From: ANME-2 cluster archaeon
GTDB taxonomy: Archaea; Halobacteriota; Methanosarcinia; Methanosarcinales; Methanocomedenaceae
Direction of reading: 5' to 3'
NCBI GenBank assembly: GCA_019429385.1
Contig: JAHYIS010000006.1
Span: 24,836 to 88,835 of the forward strand
Length of the DNA stretch: 64,000 nt
Below are positions 49,900 through 58,877 of this stretch, one piece after another. The notes under the pieces were generated by a model. That model made no database searches. It saw nothing but the letters and a program-made list of their open reading frames with translations, and was not told where the DNA came from. The position numbers were made by a program, and so were the translations under genes. The stretch's first letter is position 1. Each line of letters starts with the position of its first letter.

Positions 49900-50526
49900 A
49901 TGGGCCACCTTGAAAAACTGGACAATATCAATATCCCTATAGCCCTGCTGTTGCTCCAGCTGGTCACCTACCCATTTTTTATCGGCATACGCAATCAGGA
50001 AGACCCTGTCGGTGCAGTGTTAGGTGCAATAATCATCATTGTTCCGGTCTTTTCCGTGCTGGGCCTTTTACTCAGGCAGTTCTTTAAAAAAACCGGTATG
50101 GGAAGGAACATGATACTGTTCCTTGACCACAGAGGCGTGAAACTGAAAGAGATACCCGGCCTCATAGGCATCATGATACCTATGTCCTTGTTTATGCTGA
50201 TTATATTGATATATGGATTGATAATCTTCATTTATTTCTTTTTCATCACCATACCAGTGTACCTCATTTTCAGGTTCGGCAGGAAAAAGCGTATGAGGGA
50301 CCTTGTTAGATGGCTTTTCAAATTGGAAGCGCGGGTGTGCCTGAGGTTGAAGCGATATACACGGTGGGGGTATGTGCTGCCATACTTCTTTGGTATTATG
50401 TTCTCGCTGGTACTGACCAACGGTCATGTGGCGCTGGGAGTGCTGTACCTGTTGATATTGATGCAGTTCACCTTTGTGGTGGCATTGTACAACCTGATAG
50501 GACAGCAGGAAGTGATTGACCAGTAA
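49900..50526 (+). CDS. Multi-pass membrane protein, unknown
   Basis: The 208-residue protein has about five or six hydrophobic helices (residues 13-33, 36-58, 88-125, 157-175, 180-198) and a positively charged central loop (FGRKKRMRDLVRWLFKLEARVCLRLKR, key pattern RKKRMRDLVRW). The middle resembles DUF4389 or DUF4870-like membrane proteins only loosely. The ATG at 49900 follows GGCAGGAGGCAGGT. It is probably co-transcribed with the cupin. Confidence 0.6.
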   Translation: MGHLEKLDNINIPIALLLLQLVTYPFFIGIRNQEDPVGAVLGAIIIIVPVFSVLGLLLRQFFKKTGMGRNMILFLDHRGVKLKEIPGLIGIMIPMSLFMLIILIYGLIIFIYFFFITIPVYLIFRFGRKKRMRDLVRWLFKLEARVCLRLKRYTRWGYVLPYFFGIMFSLVLTNGHVALGVLYLLILMQFTFVVALYNLIGQQEVIDQ

Positions 50527-50641
50527 TGGATTTTTTCATTACATTCTTGCCGATAAATAATGATCAATCAAAAATCTTAAGTGTTAACAAACCTATTATT
50601 ATCATACGGTTTTATGAAGTTTTGAAAAGGAGAGAGGAAAT

Positions 50642-51253
50642 ATGGTTTCAGTTGGACAAGAATTATTGAACGTACCTTTTGGTGATATGATAAGAGAAAT
50701 GGCCCTCGCGATCGCAGAAGGCCAGATGGCCCTTGATATGAACTCAGTAAAAGTCGCGCAGGCACTCGCAGACTCTGAATTGGCAGAGCATAGCGTGGTG
50801 ATGTACATTGAAGAAACTGTAGATGCAAATGGTAATGTCACAGACACCAAAGTAGTTACAAATGATGCGCCAATGTCTCTGCTCACTTATGGTCTTGAAC
50901 CCAGGTTCTATGAATTCACTGAATCCATCATTGAGGTAAAGATGGCTATCTCAATGAAAACGGAAATGTCAACTGAGATAAAATACGGACGGCAATTCAA
51001 TTTAACAAACAAGAGTAAAGTAAGCGGCAAGATTAGTACTGGTGGTTTGACCAGTTTTCTGTTCGGTAAAGCATCTACAAAATTTGAAAACACCACAACT
51101 GTAGCCTATTCATCAACTTACAATGCCAAATACAACTCCAAGTATTCATTCGAGGCGTCTGGCACAAGCCTGTTACGTACAACATTAAAGCCTGTTCCTG
51201 CCCCTGGTAGAGTAATACCCACAATAAAAATTCTCGAACCAGCACCTGAATGA
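50642..51253 (+). CDS. Unrecognised protein A of the PASTA operon
   Basis: The 203-residue protein has no signal peptide or membrane helix. An amphipathic N-terminal helix (GQELLNVPFGDMIREMALAI) with AEGQMALDMNSVKVAQAL is followed by a beta-rich part: ESIIEVKMAISMKTEM, a Ser/Thr/Lys-rich strand region and a Pro-rich tail. The helix and the E-x-K-M-A-x-x-M-K motif recur in the next protein, so they are paralogs. The ATG follows AAAAGGAGAGAGGAAAT, a very strong site. I recall similar layouts in bacterial DUF2589-type gene sets, but cannot assign a family. Confidence 0.7.
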   Translation: MVSVGQELLNVPFGDMIREMALAIAEGQMALDMNSVKVAQALADSELAEHSVVMYIEETVDANGNVTDTKVVTNDAPMSLLTYGLEPRFYEFTESIIEVKMAISMKTEMSTEIKYGRQFNLTNKSKVSGKISTGGLTSFLFGKASTKFENTTTVAYSSTYNAKYNSKYSFEASGTSLLRTTLKPVPAPGRVIPTIKILEPAPE

Positions 51254-51295
51254 TCGTTAATCTCCTCTTATTTTATTTTTTATGGAGATATAATC

Positions 51296-51703
51296 ATGGC
51301 TAACGGTAATACAAAGATAATTTTGGAAGTATTGGTAAATCCCCTCTCCCAGATAATAAAAGAAGTCGGGATTTCCATTTCCGAAACCCAACAGGCAATG
51401 GATAGAAATTCCATTGATACACAACTTGCAATTGAAAATGATGAACTCCTAAGCCAATATGACATACAGGCTACCTGGCACCATATTCCAGAAGTCGAAC
51501 TTGAACTTAAAATGGCACTAACAATGAAGTATAAGGAGGAAAAGGATTCAAAGGGAGCACTCCGTGGTTATCGGCCAATATTACATGCAGCACCATTGAA
51601 TGCATCATACAAGAACCTTCATGAATATGATGTGGAAGGAGCAAGTATCATAAAAGCCAAATTTGTCTCAGTACCGCCTTCCAGCCAGATAGTAAATGAG
51701 TGA
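51296..51703 (+). CDS. Unrecognised protein B of the PASTA operon, paralog of protein A
   Basis: The 135-residue cytoplasmic protein has an N-terminal helix (LEVLVNPLSQIIKEVGISIS) followed by ETQQAMDRNSIDTQLAI, matching protein A (LLNVPFGDMIREMALAIAEGQMALDMNSV) in spacing. The later strand VELELKMALTMKYKEE also matches. It lacks protein A's Ser/Thr-rich region. The ATG at 51296 follows GGAGATATAATC, 42 bases after protein A. Its stop overlaps a GTG of the following gene. Structural role guessed from repetition; no function known. Confidence 0.7.
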   Translation: MANGNTKIILEVLVNPLSQIIKEVGISISETQQAMDRNSIDTQLAIENDELLSQYDIQATWHHIPEVELELKMALTMKYKEEKDSKGALRGYRPILHAAPLNASYKNLHEYDVEGASIIKAKFVSVPPSSQIVNE

Positions 51704-51726
51704 GATACAGGCACGGAAATAATGAA

Positions 51727-53442
51727 ATGACACTAATAGTAAATCTTCGACAGAATCTGGATAATCTCAGGATTGCAAAGGCAATTGATGAGGCCAGTCT
51801 TACTGAAATAATAAAATCAATTGATAATGTTGATGTTGAAATACAGAACAAGGATACGCAAATCGTCGGGCTTACAAATAATCTCAATACAATTATTTCT
51901 GATAAAATCGTTGTCGAACAGGAGAAAAATGTCCTCTCACAGCACATTTCCAAATTATTATTAGAAAAAGCAGAACTTGAGACAAATATCCAGACCCTCC
52001 AGATGCAAAGACCACAAATCCCGTCCGAAAGCCTGGTCACCACATTCATGGAATCTCTGGACAGCATGGCTGATAAACTGAATGATCCTGCAGCAAGGGC
52101 AAACTATGTGATCAGCAGCATGGACGTAACGCTCAGGACAAACCTGTCCCTGATGGACAATAAACTCCAGTTCCAGTTACCCAGACCAGATGATATCATC
52201 CCGCCTGAAAATCTCAGTACCATTGAATTCAAAATAACATCATCTCCCAAAGAACTTGATCTATCCCAATACAAGGAAGTACCTAACCTTACCGGAATGA
52301 CCCGGGAAGAGGCAAAGTATGCGATAACTGATGCCGGTTTCAAACCGGGTACCACCAGTGAGAGATCAAGCAATTCACCCCAGGGTACGGTAATCGCCCA
52401 GTTGCCCTCTGCTGATTCTCTGGCTGTCCCCGGCACTGCCATTGACATCACGATATCCAGGATACTGTCTGTGGAAATGCCCAATTTGGTAGGCATGGAT
52501 ATTGGAAGCGCAAAGGATGTCCTTGCCAGCATCAGGCTTGAAATGGGAGAGATCACAGAGCTATCATCCGAATCTTCACCAGGTATTGTCCTGAAACAGA
52601 GTATTAAAGCAGGAACCATGGTGTTGATAGGCACATCTGTTGACGTTACTGTTGCCGCAAAAGAGAATGTGAAGGTTCCGGACCTTATAGGAAAAACTCT
52701 TGACATGGCAGTATATCTTCTGCGCACAGCAAAACTGGTGACGGGAAGTGTAACTAAAAAAATCAGTGAAGAAAAGCCAAATACCGTGCTGGAACAAACT
52801 CCAAAAGGAGGGGCTATGATTTTGGAACAAAGCCAGGTGAACCTGGTAATCGCATCAGCTGAAGCCATAAAGGTCCCGGATGTCACCAAAAAGAACATTA
52901 ACGAAGCCAGGACGATACTGGAAAGCAAGGGCCTGAGAATAGACAGGATCGTTAAACGTACAAGTACCCAGGCAACAGGTACTGTCCTTGATCAAAATCC
53001 AAAACCTGGTTCAGACGCTGAAGCTGGAATGCCTGTGGAATTAGTACTGGCAAACCAGGATATTGAAATGATAGAAGGTATCGGACCTGAAAGAGGTTCA
53101 AAACTCAGGGACGCTGGTATCAGGAGCATTACAGACCTGGTCACTGCAGATGCTGCAACGGTAAGTGAAATAGTAGGAAAAAATACCGCTGAAAAATTTA
53201 TTTCCATGGCAAAACTTATTGACTCCAGCTCGAGTCTGGGGAGTCTGGGGATAGAAAAGCAATCGTCTGAACTCCTTGTCAAGGCGGGCAATATCTACTC
53301 AGTTGCTGAGCTAAAGAACGCCAATCCTGTTGAACTGTATACGTTATGCAAAGCGTCAATTGCATCAGGGAAAGTAAAAGTTCCTGCAGGTTATTCCATC
53401 ACGCAGGATGATGTAAAACGATGGGTAGAACAGGCACAATAG
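51727..53442 (+). CDS. Coiled-coil, four PASTA domains and helix-hairpin-helix protein without signal peptide
   Basis: From the ATG the protein has 571 residues. In order: a coiled coil (about 5-95), a beta segment similar to those of proteins A and B (TLRTNLSLMDNKLQFQLP, about 135-175), and four PASTA domains (about 183-245, 248-311, 315-377, 381-443), each starting with a VPxL-type strand (VPNLTGM, MPNLVGM, VPDLIGK, VPDVTKK). Two helix-hairpin-helix/DUF4332-like units follow (IEGIGPERGSKLRDAGI from 448). PASTA domains normally sit outside the cell on kinases or PBPs; here there is no kinase, membrane helix or signal. A GTG at 51700 overlapping gene B is an alternative start. Confidence 0.85.
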   Translation: MTLIVNLRQNLDNLRIAKAIDEASLTEIIKSIDNVDVEIQNKDTQIVGLTNNLNTIISDKIVVEQEKNVLSQHISKLLLEKAELETNIQTLQMQRPQIPSESLVTTFMESLDSMADKLNDPAARANYVISSMDVTLRTNLSLMDNKLQFQLPRPDDIIPPENLSTIEFKITSSPKELDLSQYKEVPNLTGMTREEAKYAITDAGFKPGTTSERSSNSPQGTVIAQLPSADSLAVPGTAIDITISRILSVEMPNLVGMDIGSAKDVLASIRLEMGEITELSSESSPGIVLKQSIKAGTMVLIGTSVDVTVAAKENVKVPDLIGKTLDMAVYLLRTAKLVTGSVTKKISEEKPNTVLEQTPKGGAMILEQSQVNLVIASAEAIKVPDVTKKNINEARTILESKGLRIDRIVKRTSTQATGTVLDQNPKPGSDAEAGMPVELVLANQDIEMIEGIGPERGSKLRDAGIRSITDLVTADAATVSEIVGKNTAEKFISMAKLIDSSSSLGSLGIEKQSSELLVKAGNIYSVAELKNANPVELYTLCKASIASGKVKVPAGYSITQDDVKRWVEQAQ

Positions 53443-53452
53443 GGATACTAAC

Positions 53453-53695
53453 ATGGTTTTGGAAACCTTTTTTATCAGTCTTGATACGAATACGTCCCCT
53501 GCTGAATTAGAGCAGATCCTGAGAACCCTTGAAATGATACATGGTACTATCAACATGGTTGCTCAACAAAGCATTATTGCCAGTTTTGACAATGCTCATG
53601 TGAATATTATCAGGAACAAACGCGGTGTAAAACTTGTAGGTGGTATTAATTTCAAAGGACGCAGGGTCAGGAAAATAGTGAAAAGAGAAGCATGA
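53453..53695 (+). CDS. 80-residue I9-like ferredoxin-fold protein
   Basis: This short protein runs MVLETFFISLDTNTS, a helix (AELEQILRTLEMIHGTI), then MVAQQSIIASFDNAHVNIIR and GVKLVGGINFKGRRVRKIVKREA. The beta-alpha-beta pattern with the xxxASFDxxxVNxIRxxxGVKxVG segment resembles the subtilisin propeptide/inhibitor I9 fold, but no protease is nearby. The basic tail suggests nucleic-acid or protein binding. It lies 10 bases after the PASTA gene and closes the operon. Confidence 0.6.
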   Translation: MVLETFFISLDTNTSPAELEQILRTLEMIHGTINMVAQQSIIASFDNAHVNIIRNKRGVKLVGGINFKGRRVRKIVKREA

Positions 53696-53747
53696 CCAAT
53701 TTTGATACATTAATTTTATTACATTCCTGCGCTTATACTCCCATCCT

Positions 53748-55025
53748 ATGACCGCTGATAATCTTACCATTACAGAAAAGATCTTTTCAAAAGCTTCTGG
53801 CAGAACGGTCCATGCCGATGAGTTCGTTATGGCTGATATAGACTGTGCCATGACCCATGATATCACCGGACCTCTGGCCGTACAGGGTTTCAGGGAGATC
53901 ATGAAGAACAGACCTGACCCTATGGTATGGGACCCTGACAGGATTGTCATCCTGTTCGACCACCAGGTACCTGCTGATTCTTTGAATGCAGCACAGAACC
54001 ATATCATGCTCAGGCAATTCGCAGCCGAGCAGGGTATCACTAACTATGATGTCTTTGAAGGTGTGTGCCACCAGGTAGTGCCTGAAAAGGGCTGGGCAAA
54101 ACCTGGCGACCTGATAGTGGGCAGTGACAGCCACACCTGCGCATACGGTTCACTGGGAGCATTCTCCACAGGTATCGGCAGTACTGATATGGCTGCCGTG
54201 TTCGCCACAGGCAAACTGTGGTTCAAGGTCCCGCAGACCATCAGGTTCGAAGTGAACGGACACCTGCCTGATAGAGTGTACAGCAAGGACATTATCCTGC
54301 ACCTCATCGGGGATGTGGGTGCCGACGGTGCCATGTACATGGCTGCAGAGTACGGCGGTGAAGCTATAAGAAACCTGGATATCAGCCAGCGGATGACCAT
54401 TAGCAACATGGCTATCGAGATGGGCGGTAAGGCCGGCATCATCGAGCCAGACGCCACTACCGAAGATTACCTGAAACAGCGCATACCCGGCTTCACCCTG
54501 GACCCTTACTGGAAGAGTGATGAGGACTGCGAATATGCCCAGTACCACGAATACGACATCTCAGACCTGTCCCCGCAGGTGGCATGTCCCCATAATGTTG
54601 ATAACGTGAAATCCGTGGAAGACGTGGAAGGCACCCATATCGACCAGGTACTGGTAGGTTCATGCACCAACGGCAGGTTCGAGGACATCAAGATAGTTGC
54701 AGACATCATGGGCGACGAGCCCGTGGCTAAAGGGGTGAGACTATTGGTCATTCCAGCATCCCGCACCGAGTACATGAAAGTACTGCGTGCCGGACTGGTT
54801 GAGAAGTTCATGGAAGCAGGGGCCATTGTAGAGAGTCCCTGTTGCGGACCGTGCATGGGCGGCAGTTTCGGGCTACTGGGTGACGGCGAGGTAGGACTTG
54901 CGACCTCCAATCGCAACTTCCAGGGCAGGCAGGGCAGTGCCAAAGCATTTGTGTACCTGTCATCACCGGCCACGGCAGCGGCATCCGCTCTCACGGGCAA
55001 GATAACTGACCCGAGAAAGGTTTAA
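53748..55025 (+). CDS. hacA: Homoaconitase / isopropylmalate isomerase large subunit
   Basis: This is an aconitase-superfamily large subunit of 425 residues with the 4Fe-4S ligands in LVGSCTNGR and [11 protein letters not shown], plus [24 protein letters not shown]. In methanogens two such proteins exist: LeuC for leucine and HacA for the 2-oxosuberate chain of coenzyme B. The N-terminal [17 protein letters not shown] and substrate loop cannot be read confidently for one or the other; hacA is my preference. The small subunit is not in the window. Confidence 0.8.
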   Translation: MTADNLTITEKIFSKASGRTVHADEFVMADIDCAMTHDITGPLAVQGFREIMKNRPDPMVWDPDRIVILFDHQVPADSLNAAQNHIMLRQFAAEQGITNYDVFEGVCHQVVPEKGWAKPGDLIVGSDSHTCAYGSLGAFSTGIGSTDMAAVFATGKLWFKVPQTIRFEVNGHLPDRVYSKDIILHLIGDVGADGAMYMAAEYGGEAIRNLDISQRMTISNMAIEMGGKAGIIEPDATTEDYLKQRIPGFTLDPYWKSDEDCEYAQYHEYDISDLSPQVACPHNVDNVKSVEDVEGTHIDQVLVGSCTNGRFEDIKIVADIMGDEPVAKGVRLLVIPASRTEYMKVLRAGLVEKFMEAGAIVESPCCGPCMGGSFGLLGDGEVGLATSNRNFQGRQGSAKAFVYLSSPATAAASALTGKITDPRKV

Positions 55026-55033
55026 ACGGGTCT

Positions 55034-55085
55034 GGTTTTATTGTTAGGAATAATATAAGCGAGCTTAATACCCTAACAATAAACC
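55034..55085. terminator. Bidirectional terminator between hacA and the FAD oxidoreductase
   Basis: GGTTTTATTGTTAGG (55034-55048) pairs with CCTAACAATAAACC (55072-55085) with one bulged T, around a 23-base loop. It fills almost the whole 64-base gap between the two convergent stop codons. Confidence 0.65.
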
Positions 55086-55089
55086 AACC

Positions 55090-56574
55090 TTAGTGCAAGT
55101 TTCCGTCTTCGTTCAACGCGCCCAGCATCTCTATTATCGAATACGCGGCGCGGGTTATTCCCATACTCCGGCTATCCGTATCCGTGCCAGCCAGGTAAAG
55201 GTTTTTGATTGGTGTCCTGATATCTGCAATCGTTCCATTAATGGTGACAGCCGCTTTTTCAGGAATCGTTATCTGCTCATGCTGCATCTCAACGTGTCTG
55301 TCTATGGATGGCACGGCGCGGTAAATAGTATCATAAGCATTCATTTTAACTGAATTTTCTGATTTGTTCTCATCCATCACAAATACAAACCCTACGAGCT
55401 GTTTTCCTTTTGGTGCAAGAGATGGGTCGAAATTACTTATCGGCATTGCCCAGTATGGGGTGTCTTTGAACCATATCTCAGAACCCATATAGTTAAACTC
55501 GTCCATCTTCCTGTCAAGGCCTAACCAGACAGTCAAGCTCTTGGTCTGGACAATTCCGCCAAGATAGTCAACATAAGAGCCTGGCAGGTCTTCAACAATA
55601 TCAGGCAGGTTCTTTGCAAACCCTGTATAGACCACAATATCGGCATAGTAAGCCTGGTCCGCTTCAACACCTATCACACGCCCTTCATTTGTGAGGATGC
55701 GTTTTACCTCACACTGAGTCTGCATATCAACTGTTTTCGGAAGGGAATGAAGGACAGCATTTAACACTGATTTGAGCCCTTTACGCGGATAGCCTTGAGC
55801 ATGGGCAGTAGCACTATTAACGGCAAACCTACTGATCGATGTAAGCGGGTTGGGTATTGTGCTTTTAATTTGAAACGAAGATTCCAATATCCCTGATAAT
55901 TTTAACCCCAATGATGTATGAAGATTGGAGCGTAACACAGATTGAAGAATAGATTCAGTATGTTGCGGCATTTCTTTTGGCCCCACCATACTTTCAAACT
56001 GTTCCTGTGTGACACTATCGCGTATGAAACTACTGCCGGTCAAGAACCTGTGAACAGATGTTTCCTTCATAGATTTCCCTGTCAGGAAATATGATATTGC
56101 GTCGACAAGATCATTTGTATCCTTTGACATGGTGTATGGTAATGAATCATACACCGATTGTTTAGAAAGGTCGATACCAAAAATCGATAGTGTAAGACCT
56201 TTTGTGGCTGCCTGTGACAGCACAAGCCGGTCTTTTTTTGGAAGAACATCGAATGTGATCAATTCCTTCAAGTTCGATGGGATCTTCTGGAAACTGTCTT
56301 CTGTGCGGATAAAATAATTCCCATAATCCACAAACACTGGCAAGAAATCAAAATAGTTATCCATAAGCCTCTTCAATGGTCCAATTGCAAGATGTGTGAT
56401 GGCATGGACACCGGTATCTACCTGATAATCATCTATCATGTAACTATTGCAGTTTCCACCTACAAGCTCTGTTTTTTCGAGCACCAGCACTTTTTTTCCA
56501 TGTTTTGATAGTGTGAGCGCAGCCAAAAGTCCGCTAATCCCTGCACCTACAACAATGACGTCATATTTATTCAT
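55090..56574 (-). CDS. FAD-dependent phytoene-desaturase-like oxidoreductase (second copy)
   Basis: The 494-residue flavoprotein begins YDVIVVGAGISGLLAALTLSKHGKKVLVLEK and has a C-terminal FAD-contact NLYLAGTDTDSRSMGITRAAYS. The overall shape matches carotenoid isomerase/CrtI-type enzymes, which act on polyprenoid chains. It is a paralog of the partial gene at 1-751: shared blocks include GVHAITHL, TFDVLPK, SMKETSVHR and GLKSVLNAVL. Substrate is unknown; no phytoene synthase is in the window. It is convergent with hacA. Confidence 0.85.
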   Translation of the reverse strand: MNKYDVIVVGAGISGLLAALTLSKHGKKVLVLEKTELVGGNCNSYMIDDYQVDTGVHAITHLAIGPLKRLMDNYFDFLPVFVDYGNYFIRTEDSFQKIPSNLKELITFDVLPKKDRLVLSQAATKGLTLSIFGIDLSKQSVYDSLPYTMSKDTNDLVDAISYFLTGKSMKETSVHRFLTGSSFIRDSVTQEQFESMVGPKEMPQHTESILQSVLRSNLHTSLGLKLSGILESSFQIKSTIPNPLTSISRFAVNSATAHAQGYPRKGLKSVLNAVLHSLPKTVDMQTQCEVKRILTNEGRVIGVEADQAYYADIVVYTGFAKNLPDIVEDLPGSYVDYLGGIVQTKSLTVWLGLDRKMDEFNYMGSEIWFKDTPYWAMPISNFDPSLAPKGKQLVGFVFVMDENKSENSVKMNAYDTIYRAVPSIDRHVEMQHEQITIPEKAAVTINGTIADIRTPIKNLYLAGTDTDSRSMGITRAAYSIIEMLGALNEDGNLH

Positions 56575-56932
56575 TTTTTATTTCACCTTAATGAGATGCA
56601 CTTTTCTTTATTGTCTGTCATACCGGTTTTTCGAAGCGTTTCAATTTTATCATTCATTAAACCACTAATTGTTCTCTATTTTATTATGTTGTTATTTTTT
56701 CCGTCTAATATACACGTTTGCACTTAAAATCTTATAGTACCTGATAATCATGGAGCTGTAAATTTTGAGACAAAGCGAGGCATTTGTATGTTGTTACTCA
56801 TACTATAGAAATCTACGATACTCTCCACGAGAATTATCCTGACACAAAGCTATATATTGTCACGTTTAGACAATATAACTGGATTATAAATAAATTAAGC
56901 TTCACTAACAGTCTCACCGGAACGAATAAATT
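56575..56932. other. 358-base intergenic region carrying an operator-like dyad
   Basis: It separates the divergent FAD oxidoreductase and aminopeptidase genes. Apart from the dyad at 56853-56877 and a TATA-like GCTATATATTG overlapping it, I see no gene, tRNA or other repeat. AT-rich runs at 56660-56710 could hold the promoter of the minus-strand gene. Confidence 0.5.
56853..56877 (+). promoter_or_regulatory. Perfect inverted repeat over the aminopeptidase promoter
   Basis: TATATTGTC and GACAATATA are exact reverse complements separated by 7 bases. The left arm overlaps the TATA box (TATATATTG) and the right arm falls near the expected transcript start, about 55 bases upstream of the ATG at 56933. 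A dimeric repressor bound here would block the TATA box. Confidence 0.55.
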
Positions 56933-57880
56933 ATGTCATTAAAAGATAGCGCCAACATCGTACTGAAAACTTGCATGGCAGTGAAACCTGAAGAGGTTGT
57001 ACTGATAATTACAGATACTGCTACACATCCTTCAATTGCCCTGTCTCTTTACGAAAAAGCAGTTGAACTTGAATGTGACACTATTCTTATGACCATGGAA
57101 CCCAGGAAAGTCCATGGCCAGGAGCCCCCAAAAGCCGTTGCCGATGCAATGAGCGCCGCAAATGTGGTACTGGCACCCACCAGCAAATCCCTGACCCATA
57201 CACAAGCCAGACTTAATGCCAATCAGGCCGGGGTGCGCACCGCCACCATGCCAGGTATCACCCTTGAGATGATGGGGACAGGCGGTATCACTGCCGATTA
57301 CCTGCGTGTGAGGGATACAGGGTTCAACCTGAAATCCGGGCTGGACAGTGCAAAGGAGCTCAGACTTGTTACAGAACTGGGGACAGATATTGTTTTTGAT
57401 ATTGAAGGATGTGACTGGCAGACAGACCACGGTATCTGCCATGAACCGGGTTCATCCAGCAACCTGCCTGCCGGTGAAGTGTTCGTGGCACCAAAGGGAG
57501 CCAATGGCGTGTTCGTGGTAGATGGCTCAATGGGTGGTATGGGACTGCTGGACTCGCCCCTGACCATAAAGGTCGAAGACAGGTATGCCACTGAGATAAC
57601 CGGCAAGGGGGCTGAACAGTTCATTAAAATGCTGGATAGTGTGGGACCTCTTTCCCGCAACCTGGCAGAGCTGGGAATAGGTATCAACCCTGCAGCCCGT
57701 CTTATCGGCAATGTACTCGAGGATGAGAAGGTAGCCGGCACCGTGCATATAGCCCTGGGTGATAACAGCACCTTTGGCGGGGATGTGGTGGCAGGCATAC
57801 ACCTGGACGGCATCATTACCGGACCCAGGTTATTTATTGACGGTGAAGAACTGGTTCTATCATTTCAGGAACCTGCATGA
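56933..57880 (+). CDS. M29-like (thermophilic) aminopeptidase
   Basis: The 315-residue protein matches the C-terminal catalytic part of AmpS/PepS metallo-aminopeptidases: NLPAGEVFVAPKGANGVFVVDGS (metal ligand Glu), VEDRYATEITG, and LAELGIGINPAARLIGNVLEDEKVAGTVHIALGDNSTFGGDVVAGIHLDG (GxN, EDEK and HIALGDN.TFGG blocks carry the di-metal ligands). It is shorter than bacterial M29 enzymes (about 410 residues), missing part of the N-terminal domain. It probably removes N-terminal amino acids in the cytoplasm. It is expressed from a promoter covered by a perfect dyad. Confidence 0.85.
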   Translation: MSLKDSANIVLKTCMAVKPEEVVLIITDTATHPSIALSLYEKAVELECDTILMTMEPRKVHGQEPPKAVADAMSAANVVLAPTSKSLTHTQARLNANQAGVRTATMPGITLEMMGTGGITADYLRVRDTGFNLKSGLDSAKELRLVTELGTDIVFDIEGCDWQTDHGICHEPGSSSNLPAGEVFVAPKGANGVFVVDGSMGGMGLLDSPLTIKVEDRYATEITGKGAEQFIKMLDSVGPLSRNLAELGIGINPAARLIGNVLEDEKVAGTVHIALGDNSTFGGDVVAGIHLDGIITGPRLFIDGEELVLSFQEPA

Positions 57881-57972
57881 CACCTGCGAGGTCACCTAAA
57901 ACCAAGTTTTATCATGAATGTAGATATACTAAAAAGATATAATGAAACTGATTTAACGATAAGGACACGTGA

Positions 57973-58863
57973 ATGAGCGACAAAGAAGTGATTATCAGGT
58001 CAGCTGCAGAGATTGCCAGTAAGATATCAGCCTCCGCAATAATAATAATGTCTGATGACATATCCCCTGAATTTGAGGTCGATATTCCTGTGCTCATCGC
58101 TTCTCCCTATGCCATGATGGCGCTTTGTCCTGCTTTTGAAGATGAGAACGTTGAAAATGAAAAGAACCCGGCCGAAAAACTCCAGACCCTGTCCAAAACC
58201 CTGTACCACAAGGTATCCACCGGAACCGAATACATCACCGACGCTTCTGCCACTGCATTTATAAATGACCTGCTATCCGGTGAAAAGATAGTAGGTGTCA
58301 TTTCCTATGGTGGTACTTCCAGCATATTGGTACATGACCTGAAAGAGAACCACCTGGTAAAAGAACTCAAAGCATGTACTGAAAGGGTAAAGCTTGATGC
58401 TCTGCGCTCGGTATTGTCCATTGCCATGGGTCTTGGTGCATATGGCAGGGAAGGCAAGCCTGTTGGTACTGCGTTCATCATTGGTGACGCTGAAGAGGTT
58501 ATGAAACGCTCACATCAACTGGTACTGAATCCGTACCTGGGTCAATCCCCTGAATCGTCTTACATCTGCGATACGAACACATGGGAAACCGTTAAGGAAT
58601 TCGCCCAGCTGGACGGTGTGTTCATACTGGATGGAAATGGCTATGTTCAGGCAGGTGGACGTTACCTTGATGTGAATGCCAGGGAAGTGTCGACCATGAA
58701 AGGGCTTGGCGGGAGGCATGCTTCAGCCGCTGCCATTACCAGGGATACTGAGGCTGTTGCAATAACGGTCTCTGAAAGTGGCGGTGTGGTCAGGGTATAC
58801 CGGGATGGTATCCAGATAATGGAACTCGATCCAAGGGTCACGAAAGTATCCCGTTATGGTTAG
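57973..58863 (+). CDS. dacZ: DacZ-type diadenylate cyclase (c-di-AMP synthase)
   Basis: This is a DisA_N-domain protein of archaeal DacZ architecture. The N-terminal 125 residues resemble a pyruvate-kinase C-terminal-like domain (SISYGGTSS-type strand GVISYGGTSSILV). The C-terminal half holds LDGVFILDGNGYVQAGGRYLD and GGRHASAAAITRDTEAVAITVSESGG. The canonical DGA motif reads DGV (Asp214) and RHR reads RHA (248-250), which should be compared with characterised DacZ before activity is assumed. c-di-AMP controls potassium and osmotic balance, and the RCK_C protein at 17422 could be one receptor. Confidence 0.75.
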   Translation: MSDKEVIIRSAAEIASKISASAIIIMSDDISPEFEVDIPVLIASPYAMMALCPAFEDENVENEKNPAEKLQTLSKTLYHKVSTGTEYITDASATAFINDLLSGEKIVGVISYGGTSSILVHDLKENHLVKELKACTERVKLDALRSVLSIAMGLGAYGREGKPVGTAFIIGDAEEVMKRSHQLVLNPYLGQSPESSYICDTNTWETVKEFAQLDGVFILDGNGYVQAGGRYLDVNAREVSTMKGLGGRHASAAAITRDTEAVAITVSESGGVVRVYRDGIQIMELDPRVTKVSRYG

Positions 58864-58877
58864 AACCGGGTGTTATC

